A program made the position numbers and the translations under genes. The notes under the pieces are model-generated. The model made no database searches, was not told the DNA's origin, and worked only from the letters and a program-made list of their open reading frames with translations. A stretch of 64,000 nt of DNA from Epiperipatus broadwayi (taxonomy: Eukaryota; Onychophora; Udeonychophora; Euonychophora; Peripatidae): NCBI GenBank assembly GCA_028023455.1, contig JAQFVV010012442.1, positions 1,072,501 to 1,136,500 on the forward strand, given 5' to 3'. Shown one piece after another: positions 47,060 through 59,880 of the stretch (position 1 is its first letter; each line of letters opens with the position of its first letter).

Positions 47060-47245
47060 AGATCTCAAAAATGGATAGAGTATACCTTGCAATTTTATGC
47101 AGACTGCAATGTGATTTGCAAAAAGAAAAAGCCATTCCAAATTACCACAAAAATAGGAGAGAATGCTTTTATACATTACATCTGTGATGGGAATAAGGAA
47201 ACCTATAATGCTAGGAGTTTTATTCCTTATACTTCAGCAGAGTAG
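47060..47245 (+). pseudogene. Integrase C-terminal tail joined to gag by deletion
   Basis: Reading FQITTKIGENAFIHYICDGN then KETYNARSFIPYTSAE to the stop at 47243-47245, this matches the integrase tail at 922-1,060 on the minus strand (IKKIEENAFMLATLDGN, then KGTYNARSLIFYPSEE). Upstream, ILQFYAD-like sequence also matches, but the loop DLYVINPQRNRFKK of the other copy is gone, replaced by a lysine run. Thus gag is fused nearly directly to the last part of pol, and all catalytic domains are deleted. Confidence 0.65.
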
Positions 47246-47415
47246 CTTGGCAAAGATCTCCAAATAAATTATGTTTAACTTTCCTAATGACAAGTATGAT
47301 ATTTACCAATTGTTAGAATTTTTATATTATTATAGTTATTATTATTAGTGTTAGTTTATTAGTTAGAATTTTCTTATTAGATATAGTTAAAACAAAAGTG
47401 CTGATGTTTTTATTC

Positions 47416-47431
47416 GAAGGAGGGGGAATGT
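47416..47431 (+). promoter_or_regulatory. Polypurine tract and U3 junction
   Basis: Gaaggagggggaa is followed by tgt and the 3' LTR start TGTGCC. It marks the internal-3' LTR border and matches the left-edge copy. Confidence 0.75.
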
Positions 47432-50400
47432 TGTGCCATTACAATTTAGTCATTAGCTAAATTTATCGTAATGTGCATGAAAAAAAATGCTGAACAAAAA
47501 TCATCATCACATTTTCATAAAAAAGGGAAGCTGTAGGGCATCCAAGTTTAAATCCTACAAGATCAAGTTCTAAAAGCTTTAGACAGAAAGAGAGTGGGTC
47601 AACAATTATATTCTTTATTTGTTAGTGTGTTAATAGAAAGGTAATACACACATTTAAACTATTCAATATTTAATTTTTCTGTTAAAAAGCAAAGTTACAC
47701 ATATATAGGCAATGCATGTGTAAGCTATTTAATTGTTTTATATTTCAAATATTAAACATTTTAACTTTCTTTAAAACTAATCTACACTTGCTGAATTTTA
47801 ATATTTTATTCTTTCTCTATTTTACTTTTCTATAGTTGTAATTTGGATTTAAAAGCTAAGGATTTAATTTTAAATATTAGGGTTATAATTACTAAGCTAG
47901 CAATTAGATTATTTAATGTCAGTTTATACATGACTTGAGTGATGGAGTGTGTGTGGTTACATCACATAAATATAACTACATTTATTAAATATTGAGAGAA
48001 AAGGAAGAAAATCTGTTATATTGTTTTTTTTCTTACTCAACAATTTTTTTGTATTATAAGAGTTGTTTTTCTGTTAAAAAACTTAGAGACAATGTGAGAA
48101 GTCTTATTTTAAAAGTGTCTCATCTTAAGATCAAAAGAAAGAGAAGCTCAAAATTTAGGATGTTACATGGGTGTAAAAAAAAGGATTAAGTCTATTTTTT
48201 CATCAATACAAAAGTTTGTCTGGAAAACAGGTGTGTGATTTTTTATTAATGTTCCTAAAAAAAATTGCACTTTCCAGCTAAAAAACGAATTGCTCAAAAA
48301 TAGAAATAAAAATCAGATATAAAAGCAGTCTGGAAAATCAGTTGATATTGTTATAGAGACTTTTAAAATTATTGAAACTAAAGCAGACAAACATTTTTCA
48401 TTCTGCTAGATAACCTTTTTTTAAAAAAAATTTTTTTTTTAATAGCAAGCTTTTAATATTGAAAAAATAAGGATGGCGGGCTAGGACAAATATATATTTT
48501 TCCATCTGTCTTCCAGACTCGTCATCAACTAACACATCATATAGGAAAGGAAAGATGTCTTGTCTGAAAAATAATATTCTACACCTTTACACTGGCTGAG
48601 AGAAATCAGATGTTTTTAAATAGAAATAAGAAAGCATTCACCCACATTTGAAGGTGATCAGAAGAAAAATGATTAATCTACAGATAAATAGTAAATCATC
48701 AAGTCCAAGTAATTGTTCCAGTAACTGAGTTTAAACCCCAGAAAATTTATAAATGTGAAAACAACTGCTGTACTTCATCCACTAAAAGAATCATGCTTGA
48801 CAGGAAGAGAAGAAAAGTTAATATAATGATTTCCAAATTGTCCACTAAAGCAAATAACCTCAATAGGATCATCATCAAATAATTATACACTTCAAGAAAG
48901 AGATTGTTCCAAAGTAAAACGGAAATGGTAGCTGCAGAAAGATAGACATTGAACAAGATAAATTTGAATCATTGGAAGTCACAGCCAAAGAATGGAACTG
49001 GTAATATGAACTTTTTTATGTTTTCTTTACGATATCAGAGACTTAGTAAAATTTTAGCAAAAGAGTGGTATATTTTTGCTTAAAGAACTTTTAAAACAAC
49101 CAAGATCAATTGAAACCCAGAATTTCTTAATAATGATAAAGATATGATTGTCTATTAACCTAAAGTTATGAAATGTTATTAATATGTAATATATATTTTT
49201 TATTATTATTTAGTTTTAAATAATATTTTTGTTATTATGGGGATAAAACACGCACATACATAGCAATATATTAACTTGTTACATGTGTGGTTGGGTGTGT
49301 GTGAGAATGATCGACATATAACTTTGGAGATATTAGATTATTTTGTTTAGGAAAATATAGCATTTAGGAGGGAGGGGGAGAAAATAATTCGAAAACTTGC
49401 TCTTTCCAATTTTACTAACATTTATTTTTGTCATTTTATTTACATGTTAGATTTATAACAGTATGTGTGCGAAAGAGAAAAGAGAGAGAAAAAAGGTGTT
49501 TATTTTTTTTGAGACATTTTCTCATGGAGTGAAAATCATGGTCAATGTGACATCCAATTTGAAATACATTTACAGGAAAGGGGGAAGAATTTGAAAATTA
49601 ATGTTATGATTTTAAAACAGTCGATTATGATTATTGTTGTTATTCTTATATAAATTTTCATGTAGATATAAAAGTTTTTATGTATATGTTAGAAATGCAG
49701 CAATAAATATTAGTTTATTTTAGTGAATGAGGCATATATATTTCATTAAGAGTACTCTTTATTAAGTGTGATCATTCATCATCAAGGTGAATATTAGCTA
49801 TTTAAGTTCCAATTAGATATACTAAAGTTAAGCAATAATTATGAATTTCTTTATAACAATCAGGTTTTGTGTTTAGGCTTAGTCCTAAAGCTGAGGTTGA
49901 AACCATTATTGTTATCATTATCATCACCATCATCATCATCATCATGTTTTAAGTAATGAGCTGTTTAAATGTTTAAAGGCCTTAAATAAATATTGATTTC
50001 ATAGTATCTAGTGATTTCTTAGTATTATGATAACCACCATCCCACCGTCTATTTCATGAAAGGATGAGTGAATTACTATCCTAAATTAATAATATAATCT
50101 GAGCTAGTAAAACTTATAAAAAAAATATTGAAACACATTTGTTATGATAATGTCGAAGAAATGATTTCTGTCTAATGAATTCCACTTTAGTTTAAAGATG
50201 TTTTATTTTACCTCGGTGTTTATTCAAATATTAGTGCATACAGTGATATGGGTCTAAAAGCAAAATCCTCCATTTTTTGTAAGAAATAAGGTACCAATGG
50301 AATTCCAACCTGGTACATGTGAAAAAGTTATCAATATAACTTTGTCTAGGTCCAGCTAACCTAGTGGTGCCCTGATAGACCATATTCACTTGTTGTTCAC

Positions 50401-50828
50401 TTAGACATGCACTTGAAATCCAACCAAGAAATGATAGTGGATAAAATCTACTGTCTGTATACATGAGAAGATATTTTATTGAGTTACTAGTCTACTTACC
50501 TCACTTGATTTCCATATACCTGAGTTGTAATAGTTGTTATTAATAATTTGTTTATAATTATTGATATTGTGATATCTTGAGAAATCTAATTATAGAAGTA
50601 TATTTCATTTAATCCAATGACCCTTAATATGATTGATAACTCAGTCTGATCTTTTGTTTAATAGCCACTACTCAAGTTAAATAATTATTTTCTTTTTGAT
50701 ATAAAACAAAAGCTACAATTCTGCTTTTTGTTTATTAAGTAATAATATTTGCATATTGAAATTTTAATAATATTTGGATTTTTGATATTTGAATCTTAAA
50801 TCTTTTGATCAACCTTTACAATGTTACA
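47432..50828 (+). repeat. 3' LTR (3,397 bp)
   Basis: This LTR is intact and gives the uninterrupted form of the repeat, including the empty LINE target site near 49,630. It ends CAATGTTACA and is followed by atatatatcaca. The last roughly 80 bp differ from the 5' LTR by indels, although both end in TTACA. Minus-strand frames 48747-48956 and 50231-50464 are shared with the 5' LTR only because the LTRs are nearly identical. Confidence 0.85.
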
Positions 50829-52325
50829 ATATATATCACATTATTTACTTGTATTAGTGAAAATAACAAAGTTACTTAAATAAATTCATTATCATGTTCT
50901 ACTTCATTCATTTAACTTGTGTATATTCTATGTGAATGAAGAATGAAATAAAAAGAAAGCTTTTATAATTATATATTTTTTAGATCTTACTACCGATTTT
51001 TATCTTATTATATAGCTGTTTTTAATGTAACACGGCTATAGATTTTAAGTTTGCATGTTTTCCATTATCTTCGCCATGACTTATTTCAGTAACTATTCTA
51101 TTTATAAAGTTGTGTTGATACTGTGTGATATAGGCATGGAAATTTGACTCAGAACCTTATTTCAGCAAAAGATGGCTTGGGACATTCCTCTGTTGTTGGT
51201 CAAAACTTTTCCAATGCTAATCATTTTGTTTCTGATAGCTTGATATTGAATTTTTTACAAAACAAGCTTTTGCATGGATCTTTATTTATTTCCGTAAAAG
51301 AAAACAAGCACTGTCTTAAAAGTTTAGTCAATTTTTGTCTCATGCCATTTTCTATACATGAGCTTTCCTCCACCTATTTTCTTTTTCTATTTCAGTGGGC
51401 ATTCAATAACATACAGGTATTATTTTAATATGTATTTTTTTTTATTTCATTGTTTTTAAATAAATAGATTTTTTAAGTCTGCTTCAAATATAGTACACAT
51501 CTCTGACTGCAATATAACCTCTTAACAGCAGAATAAAAATATGTACTTTAAACAAAAAAAAAAAAAAAACATTCAAAAAAAAATATGTACATCCTTTTTG
51601 TTTTTATAAGATTAGAACTAAATTTCTCTTCTAATTACCTTTATTATGATCCGACATTCCTATTGGCCATCTTTAATTGAAAAGATATGCTTTGATAGAT
51701 AATACATATTATTTTTATTAATTGTAGGTAATTGGATTGAGTTTTAATCTATATATTTAAATTATCTATATATTTTTTCTCTGGGTAGTTAAAAGTATAG
51801 ACTTCAATATTAATAATAAAATACGATATTGAATGGAAATTGCATTAATTCTGTAATTATTACTCTATACATTTTTTTTTTTCCTTTAAATAATCCCCAA
51901 TCTCATCTGTAAATGTTAACATACATTAGTTCATGTTAATATAACAAACATAAAAACTTTAATCAAAAACACAATTACAAGTATTAAATTTTGATATACA
52001 TTAAATAGGTATAACTGTAAGCAGAGTAGAAATATATTGTTTGCAATCCTTATCTTGGGGAAGAGTTAGATGTGATAAACTCTTAGTGAGATGTACTTCT
52101 GCTCCTTTCTCCCCTGAAATATCCAACTCAGAAAAACAATCTAAATACTAAATAAAAGATAGTTAAATTATTTCAATTATCACATAATAAAAACGGATAA
52201 AAAGTTTTGAAGTGCTATTTTATAATATTACATCAAGTTGATTGTTTAAAATACTTAAAAAAATTGTTAAAATTGTAAAATTAGATAAACAATGTATAAT
52301 TATATAAATAATATTTATATTTATG
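50829..52325. other. Unassigned stretch after the LTR element
   Basis: The first 60 bp match 33,175-33,236. An open frame of 94 codons at 51,144-51,428 (no ATG start) is bounded by ag at 51,132-51,133 and cag/gta at 51,415-51,418, which would suit an internal exon. Its protein is unfamiliar, so I make no claim. The rest is AT-rich without recognised features. Confidence 0.35.
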
Positions 52326-52329
52326 TCAC

Positions 52330-54760
52330 TAGATCGCGAATAGTGATAACAAAGAAAATGAAAAAAATATTAATGCTATGTGGGAAAAATACTTGGAAAA
52401 GAAGAAGTTGGCTAAAATAGAGAATTATAGAGAGAAAATGAAATTGAATATTAAATTTTTGGAGAATATTAATAAAAATGGAAGACATGGCAGTAAAAAA
52501 TTTTGGAAATACATTAAAATGAGAAATGTATAGGAGAGAGAGATAGTATTACTAGATGATGAGGGAATAGAGTGTAGCTCTAGAGAAGACTTAGAGAGAA
52601 TCTTAAATGTATATAGAAAAGATGTGAGATGTGAAGGCCAGAGTGATAGAAAACATGAAAGCATATAGTAATGGAAATATTAGGTTTACAAAAACTGAAC
52701 TGACTGACGCAGCGAAGAAATTGAAAAGTGGGAAGGCAAGGGTGTTAGATGGATGGACAGCAGAAATGGTAATAAATTTAGGGCATAGGGCAAAAGCAAA
52801 GCTATTATACTGTTTCAATAAGATAGCACAAAATAGAGTTTTTCCAGGTAGTTGGAGTAATACAAGAGTAATATTTTTATTTAAAGGAAAGGATAAGGAT
52901 CATAGAAAGTTAAACAATTATAAACTGATAGTGGTAACATTAGCTCTATATAAAGTTTTCTCATATATGATAGCTGGATGAGTTGCAAAATGAATGGAAG
53001 AGAATAATGTAGTGGGGGAAATGCAAGGAGGTTTTAGATCAGATAGGCATATAGGAAATAGTTTATCTGTAGTTACACAACTTATGGATATGAGTAGAAA
53101 TTCAGATAGAGAGTTAGATATGAGTTTTATAGATATAGAGAAGGTATATAATAGAGTAAATAAAAATAGATTATGGGTAAGTTTAGCAAATTTTGGAATG
53201 GATGAAGCTTTAGTGGATATTATTAAGAAATTATAAGAAAATAATTACTATATGTATCAATAAGGAAATATAGAATCAGTTAAAGTTAACAATGGGATGA
53301 GACTAAAGCAAGGATGCCCTACATAATCTATTTTGCTTTTGTTGTATTTGAGTGAAATGGAGAGAGCAATAGAAATACAAGGAAGAGGGATAGAGATATC
53401 ATTAATAGGTGGCTATGAGTATATACATTGTTGGGTCTTTTTTTTTCACAGATGATGTCTTTTTGTGTGCAGAAGGAAGAGAAGATATTAAAGTTATGCT
53501 TACAACATGTGCAATGGTCTGTAAAGAAATGGGGATTAAATTTAGTGAAGAAAAATTAAAGACAATGATGGTTAATACTGGGGAAAGAGAAGATGTATAA
53601 TATTTCTTAGGGGATATAAAGTTAATTGTGGTAAATAGATATAGTTATTTGGGAATCATCTTAAATAATCAGAAAAATTGCTTGGATAAATGTGAGAAAA
53701 AAATGATAAATGAAGCAAAGAAAAGAAAGGGATTGATAAAGAAATAACAGTGTTTTCATATAATAAATAAGATGTAGCTAGAATTCTATGGAAGGGAATA
53801 GCGGTAGCCAGTTTAACATATGGTAATGATGTGTTATATATTAGTAAAGAGGTATTAGATTACTTAGAAAAAGTACAAAGGGAAATAGGAAGACATGCAT
53901 TAGATGCAGATGTGTGGACAGCAAAGAAGGCAATACAGAAAGAAATGGGATGGTCAAGTTTTTTTTATATGAGAGATGCAAAAATAAAATGAAAATGTTT
54001 GGTAGGTTACAGTTTATTAACAATAAAAGAATAGCCAAAAGATTATTCAATTGGGTTATGAGTAAAAGGGGAGGCAACAAGATGGGTGGAAAAGAATATG
54101 TGGTATGCAAAAGATTTGGATAAAAAAATTTATATCAGTATCCTACAACAGTTGGGATGATTGTGTTAGGAGGATTGTTGAATGTTATAGTGGTAAGGGA
54201 TAGGATAAAACAATAGATGCATTAATAAGAATATGGAGTTGGAAAGATGGAGAACTAGTATGGAGAGTAAAAAGAGTTTAAATATATATATAGATGTAAA
54301 TGAAATATTGGGTGCAAGTTAATTTATGATAATCATAAGGAAAGTAGTTTATTGTTTAAGGCTCGAATGGGATCTTAACAAGAGATTATACATGTAAATG
54401 GAAAAATATGGGTGATTTATTCTGCAAATTATGTAAGGAAGGCATAAAAAATAATAGGCATTTGTTAATTGAATGTAAATGCTTGAAAGCAGAAAGGGTA
54501 TAAATAATGATGTTATGGAAGAATAAATATGAACAAAATGATTATGCAGAAAGTGGATTATTGTTTTTTTTATGCTGGGTTTGGGAAAAAATAAGGGGGA
54601 TTTAGTTTAACAACCATAGAGTTGACAAAGATTATATTGTGAAATGGGATGGAGCAGATTGCAGGAAAACTTAGAATGGGAATGGAAAGGAAAGGTAAAG
54701 TTGTCAACAGGTTTCTCTGGGCATAGTTGCTGAGAGATTCCCGACTCCATTTAAGGAGAA
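52330..54760 (+). mobile_element. 5'-truncated LINE with RT and C-terminal zinc finger
   Basis: About 2.4 kb of a non-LTR element. It opens in the pre-RT region with MWEKYLEKKKLAKIENYREK. The RT blocks follow over several frames: TDAAKKLKSGKARVLDGWTA, NTRVIFLFKGKDKDHRKLNN, GEMQGGFRSDRHIGNSLSVV, MSFIDIEKVYNRVNKNRLWV, GMRLKQGCPT and FFFTDDVFLCAE, where FADD has become FTDD. After the RT come ALDADVWTAKKAIQKEMGW and, near 54,427-54,480, CKLCKEGIKNNRHLLIEC, a C-x2-C-x8-H-x4-C finger usual at LINE C-termini. Stops and frameshifts are many. No endonuclease is present. The clade (I/R1-like versus others) is uncertain. Confidence 0.7.
52631..53600 (+). pseudogene. LINE reverse transcriptase core of the 52-kb element
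   Basis: Three frames (52631-52981, 52994-53236 and 53409-53600) hold the palm and finger blocks listed for the parent element. Breaks lie near 52,981 (stop after IAG), 53,236 and 53,323 (stop within the QGCPT block). The catalytic F-TDD keeps both aspartates, and the preceding FIDIEKVYNRV keeps the first metal-binding D. So the active-site residues survive, but the chain does not. Confidence 0.7.
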
Positions 54761-54901
54761 GTCACAGTGCATCAAATCACATACATCATATCTATTTAGA
54801 TTTCTTTTTTTCTAATACTATATGAAGAAGTTTATCTTTTTCACTTGAGTGATCAGTGAAGGTAGGCAATTTTTGTATTCTTAATAATTTAAATTAGCAA
54901 A

Positions 54902-57060
54902 ATGTATACTAGTTTTGATTTTCTAGACCAGGAAAATAATATACTAGATTCAGTTATGCATTCTAATAGCGTTCTTAACGTTGAGAAAAGCTATATTTCA
55001 CTCAAATCTAGGTTTGAGGAAAAAGACAATGAAACCATATCTACAGATTTTAAACAAATGAATACTATTCAGAATAAAATAAATAATGTTAATAAATCAG
55101 AAAACAATGCTCAAATTTAAAAGAAACTTTTCCTAATTCAAAAGAACAAATCGCTAATGCTATCTTTCAAGAGCAAAAGATCGCTATGACTGTAACTTCT
55201 AAAAATCTTAAAGAAAATTCTAAATCTTTTCAAAACAAGTCTAATCTAAGTTTAAATGAAGAAAATATAGTTTGTAATTTGCAAAATGAAGAAAAATACT
55301 TCTAATAATATTTTATTTCAAAGAGAAACTCGATCACAAAAAAGTAATACAGAAAAATCTATTTTTTTTTTTTAAATTCACAGAGGTCGCTAAAACGGAA
55401 GTTGTTGCTTTTCAGTGCATCGATATGTTTTGTGATCAAAATAACGATTTAGGAAAAATTTTAACACAAGATATTGATAAAATAGATTTAAAAAAATACA
55501 TTTACAGCACAAATCTAACAAAAGTAAATCTTTACACGATTTTTTTAACATAAATTCAGATTCTGAGGTGATTCCTGAAAATAGTGATAACATTCGCGAT
55601 AGTAATAAATCTCAAATTCCATCACGCGTATTACTGAAGGAACAAAATGAAGTAGATATTAGTTATCCTAGCTTAAATTCTGAATCAAATGTAAGAAATA
55701 TACAAATTATTCCAAAACTATTAAAACTATCTCTCCTACTTTTCAGTCCCAAATTAAACAAAATACTGCTAAACAAACAAAAGAATTAAGCTGTGCTATA
55801 GCAGTGGGAAGAAGCAAATTAAATATACAAAAGCAAATTACAAATGAACAGTCTTTTCAATATACTATTTTAGATCTAGATGATGATGAAAATATTTCTA
55901 TTGATAAAAAAAAAAAACGAAACTCTCTTAAATCAAGAGGATATAAGTATTAATTTAGACAATCATGAAGCCATCAGTCAGGAATTTAATTTCAGAATTC
56001 TTCTAATACTCTATAATTCCTTTACAAATTACCATAGTGATAATACATTGATTTTAACTACTACCAATGATAATTTCCAACTCTTTACATTCCCAACAGA
56101 TGATTTTTTAAAAGTCCTAAACGATCAACAACTTGGAGATGCCATTAAAAGAATTTATCATTATCCAAATAGGAGATATTTTATCATTGAGTTTTATAAT
56201 CTGTTACAAAAACAATTATTCAAAAGAAGTCAACTCTTGTTAAATCAGCACTACCTAATTAAAATAGATATGAACAGTCCCAAAATGGCTTATGGTCTTG
56301 CATGCAATTATTATGTTATTTTTTTTTCAGAATATATCTTCAAAGACTTTTGACTAAATATGGACCATTACACATTTCAGACACCTTATAGATAAAAGAA
56401 CAGAAATTTAATTACTCTCTAATAATGCTGCTTTTACTTTCAAGCTGAATAAAGAAATTTCTCCACTAGATATTTCTTCTATTTTAGAAGAGATAAAGTG
56501 TTATATTTTTATATCAATATGAGGAGTCCAGCCTCAATGTTTTCTGTGTGGTGAACACACCACACCCGTCTAGTAAAATATTGCCTGAAGAAAATATGTC
56601 CAACATGTAATGCAAAGAAAACAAAAAATCATAAATGTGCAAAAGTTTCTGAAGACCTAAAACAACAGTTTCATTCTGTTGCTATTAAAGTCACTGAATA
56701 TGCCAATCTCCAAATTCATAAGACTAATATTGACAAATCACAATCAAGTGAACAAAATGTTATTATTGAAGCCAAAATGGATACACAGCAAACACTCACA
56801 GAAGCACAACAAAAATATAATGCACTGACTCTGCAACATAAAATGACAAATTGGAAAACTCAACAACAAGATTATTCTCCACAAATAAAAAATAATAATC
56901 AATTGACAATCAGCAATATGAAAAAAAAAAAAAAAAGACTGAAGATTATTCTAGTTCAAAACCTGAAAAAACTAATAATTTCACTGTTGATTCAGATTCA
57001 GGAAATGATCTTGAGTACAATGTTGTGAATAAAGTTTCCAGTTCTAGAACAATGAAAGAT
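54902..57060 (+). pseudogene. ORF1 of an L1/Tx1-like LINE
   Basis: A series of same-strand frames, none complete, precedes an endonuclease-RT ORF. The first is charged and helical (54902-55120, SYISLKSRFEEKDNETISTD). A middle part (55880-56353) reads FPTDDFLKVLNDQQLGDAIK and RYFIIEFYNLLQKQLFKRSQ, compatible with a nucleic-acid-binding domain. It then runs into a cysteine cluster near 56,530-56,635 with PQCFLCGEH and CPTCNAKKTKNHKCAK, a zinc-knuckle-like region. A glutamine-rich tail follows (56777-57028). ORF1 with knuckles upstream of an APE endonuclease is the Tx1/L1-type plan. Frame breaks are frequent. Confidence 0.5.
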
Positions 57061-57349
57061 AAAAAAAAGATCTAGGCTAAGGAAAAGCAAATGAGAAAAT
57101 TAATCAATCTCATGAAGCCATTACAAAAGATTATTAAAAATGCATTTTTTTCCCAAAGTGACTCAAAATATAGATTTTCAAAAATTGATGTTAACACAAT
57201 TTACTGATATGCCTGATGATACTGATCTTCAATCTAATAATATACATTGCTTAATTGATGAAATAATATTAATACATGAGATTACTGAGGATTCACCATA
57301 TGTTTATGGTCTTTTATTCTCTAATATCTGTTTTATGCTTCTTAAAATT

Positions 57350-58370
57350 GGTGGAATAAATGTCAGGGGCCTCAACTCTCTTGATTATGTTTTTTGCAAT
57401 TAAAAGATGGTTAGTTAAAACTGAACTTCATATAGTGTATCTTTATGAAACAAAATTGCACTGGAATTCCAATTATGAAATTGATATACTACTAAATCAA
57501 TATGGTTCTTTTCATTATCTCCCTTCTAATTCAGCTTCTTCTGGAGTTGCTTTCTTGATTAGTAGAAAACTGGCATATAATAAATGTAGAACTCTTTACC
57601 TCAGTAGAGAGAGATTTTAATTTTAAGTATAACTATAGGAAATACACCAATTAATATAATTTATCTATATACTAAAAATGACCCTGAGGTTGTATATTTA
57701 ATTATAAATCGAATCAATGCTATGCTCTCTTCTTTAATTTCACCTAGAATTCTATTTGGTGATTTCAATATGGGATGTGACAATTTCATTATTAAATACT
57801 TGCATCTCTTGAACAAAGTTTTTTTATGTGGATAGGGTTTCTTTCCACAAAATTCTTACTTTTTTACACACTACAACACAAAACAATGATTGATCTTATG
57901 TATTACACTCCAGAACTTCATTATAATCTTGAAACAAAGCTTCAGTTTGTTCATTTTCTGATCACTTAGCTTTACTAATATCCATTCAACTTGATCCTAC
58001 ATCTCCAGCTCCCAACAGCCAATTATGAACAATTAGACTATTGAATAAAGCTAATACTCTTGAGTGGCTTTTTTCTGAAGTTTATATTCTTTTCAATAAA
58101 ATTAAAATACTTACACTTTCTTCATTACAGGATTCATCTGCCTTCATTGGAATTCTAATCTCTCTCATTAATACACATTCTAAAAAAACAAAAAGTCCTA
58201 ACCAGCTACTAAAAGAACTTGATCATATTGAAAGCATAATTTCTAAATCTTCTTCTATTCAAATGAGTGTCAGAGAGATCATGGATCTGAAACTCCAGTA
58301 CAAAGAAAAACAAAAGTTTCTTACACATTATATAGCTATGAAAATAACAAAAATATTCTTATCCAATTAA
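57350..58370 (+). pseudogene. APE-type endonuclease of the L1/Tx1-like LINE ORF2
   Basis: The domain starts GGINVRGLNSL (57351 onward), the usual N(V)xGLN start of LINE endonucleases. After a frameshift it reads ELHIVYLYETKLHWN with the catalytic glutamate, then NSASSGVAFLISRKLAYN. A further shift leads to ILFGDFNMGCDN near 57,750, with GDFN intact, and FSDHLALLISIQLDP near 57,960, with SDH intact. The linker frame 58041-58370 is lysine-rich. All key residues are traceable, but at least three frame changes separate them. Confidence 0.6.
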
Positions 58371-58599
58371 CCCATAGCTACATAAGTTGGGTAATTGGTG
58401 TTACTAAATGGCCCATACCCTCTATGATTACTATTGATCAAAATAATTATGCAGGTCACATAATGCTGTCAATGTTTCATGAATATAAGTTACAAAATAT
58501 TAATTTGATAGTAGCAACACTTGGAATGATACCAGTCAAAGTGAAAATCATAATACCATGGAAGCAAACATAATTAAAAATTTCTGGCTTACCCAGAAA

Positions 58600-59880
58600 G
58601 TGTTCAACTGGACGAAATAGTATCCCACATTTTCTTTTAATTCACCTTAGTTATTTTACAGTTCCTATAATCAGACAATTAATAGATGTTCTTGATGGAG
58701 ATTTTCAAAATATTTTTGATCTTTATCCATTAGATTTAGTTTTTTTTTTAAAAAAAAAACAAATCAATCCTTCTTATTTATCTAACCTCCACACCATCAC
58801 CATGGCATCGTTTCTTATTAAAACTAGTGAATCCATAATCAAAGATAGAATTCAAGATCAATTGATTAATCATATTTCAAATTTTCAATTTGCTCATAAA
58901 GGTTCTTCTACCATTGAGGCTGTGTGTTGCTTTATGCTTCTTATCGAACATATAAGATGGCACAGAAAGTCTATGCCAATAGTTATTCAATTGGACTTAG
59001 TTTCTGTGTTTAATTCTGTAGTACTATCAATTTTTCTTCTAACCCTCAATAAATACCTGGTTTCAAAGTTATTCATTAGAATCATAGGAAATCTTTTACT
59101 GAACCATTCAATCTTTATATCACTGGATGGCAAATTAGCTCTCGGTTTTAGACCTCATCTCTCCATCCCACAAGGGTCTCCTCTTAGCACATTATGTTTT
59201 ATAACATATATCAATCCATTGCTTAAAAAAATTGAATGGAGCATACCTGGAATTTTTGTGCAGCATTAAAGGAGAAAGTTCATCATATCTCTTATGCGGA
59301 TGATATCACAATTTTCTTCCTAATAAAAAAATATTTACCATAAGTGCATAATTTAATTGATAAGTATTCAACAAAGTTAAATCTTAAGATTAATTATAAT
59401 AAATCATCTATTTGGAAGATTTATGAAGGTAACTTAATACTTTCAATATTTACTTCTAAGATTCAACATTTTTTGGGCTTCCCTATTAACAAATCCAAAA
59501 ACTTAATAAGGAAGGAAATACAACAATCCATATTGGATAAAACTAGGAAAATAGTAAATTAATTATCTAGGGTCTTTCTATCACTTCCAGGAAAAACAAC
59601 CCTTCTCAATATGCTGATATTCCCTAGAATAAATTATGTTTTAACACTAATCAAGTCAACTAAGAAATTTGAGCATAGCATTAATTCAATTTGTTCTAAG
59701 CTTATATGGAAGGGTAAATTTGTTGCCATCAGTTTGGCAAATATGTATAAACCAAAAGAACTGAATGGACTTGATCTACATTCAGTTTTTATTTTTTATG
59801 TACAAAAATCAATTGCTGAATTAAGAGCTATGTATTTGAAATTTGCTGAGAATAACATTAATTTTCCATTTAACCCTTAA
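58600..59880 (+). pseudogene. Reverse transcriptase of the L1/Tx1-like LINE ORF2
   Basis: The frame 58802-59269 contains FQFAHKGSSTIEAVCCFMLL (from QxGF..GRST), IVIQLDLVSVFNSVVLS, the first catalytic block with D retained (compare LDLxKAFDSV), and HLSIPQGSPLSTLCFITYIN. A frameshift follows, then HHISYADDITIFF with the catalytic YADD at 59293-59304. Downstream frames give KINYNKSSIWKI and QHFLGFPINKSKN, then SLPGKTTLLNMLIFPRINYV and WKGKFVAISLANMYKPKELN, followed by GLDL. These are the post-RT landmarks shared by L1 and Tx1 proteins. QGSPLS favours that group. Confidence 0.7.

Larger units (their letters stand above)
36963..50832 (+). mobile_element. Large gypsy-type LTR retrotransposon, internally deleted, with nested LINE
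   Basis: The element runs from TGTGCC at 36,967 to TTACA at 50,828. Its parts in order are: 5' LTR (36967-43697, holding a 3.3-kb LINE), primer-binding site (43699-43716), leader with tandem repeats, gag remnants, a short integrase tail, polypurine tract (47416-47428), and 3' LTR (47432-50828). The 4-bp flanks are atat at both ends (36963-36966 and 50829-50832), a plausible target duplication although in TA-rich DNA. The internal region is only about 3.7 kb and lacks protease, RT, RNase H and the integrase core, so the element is non-autonomous. The two LTRs remain very similar, so the insertion is fairly young compared with the other two copies. Confidence 0.85.
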
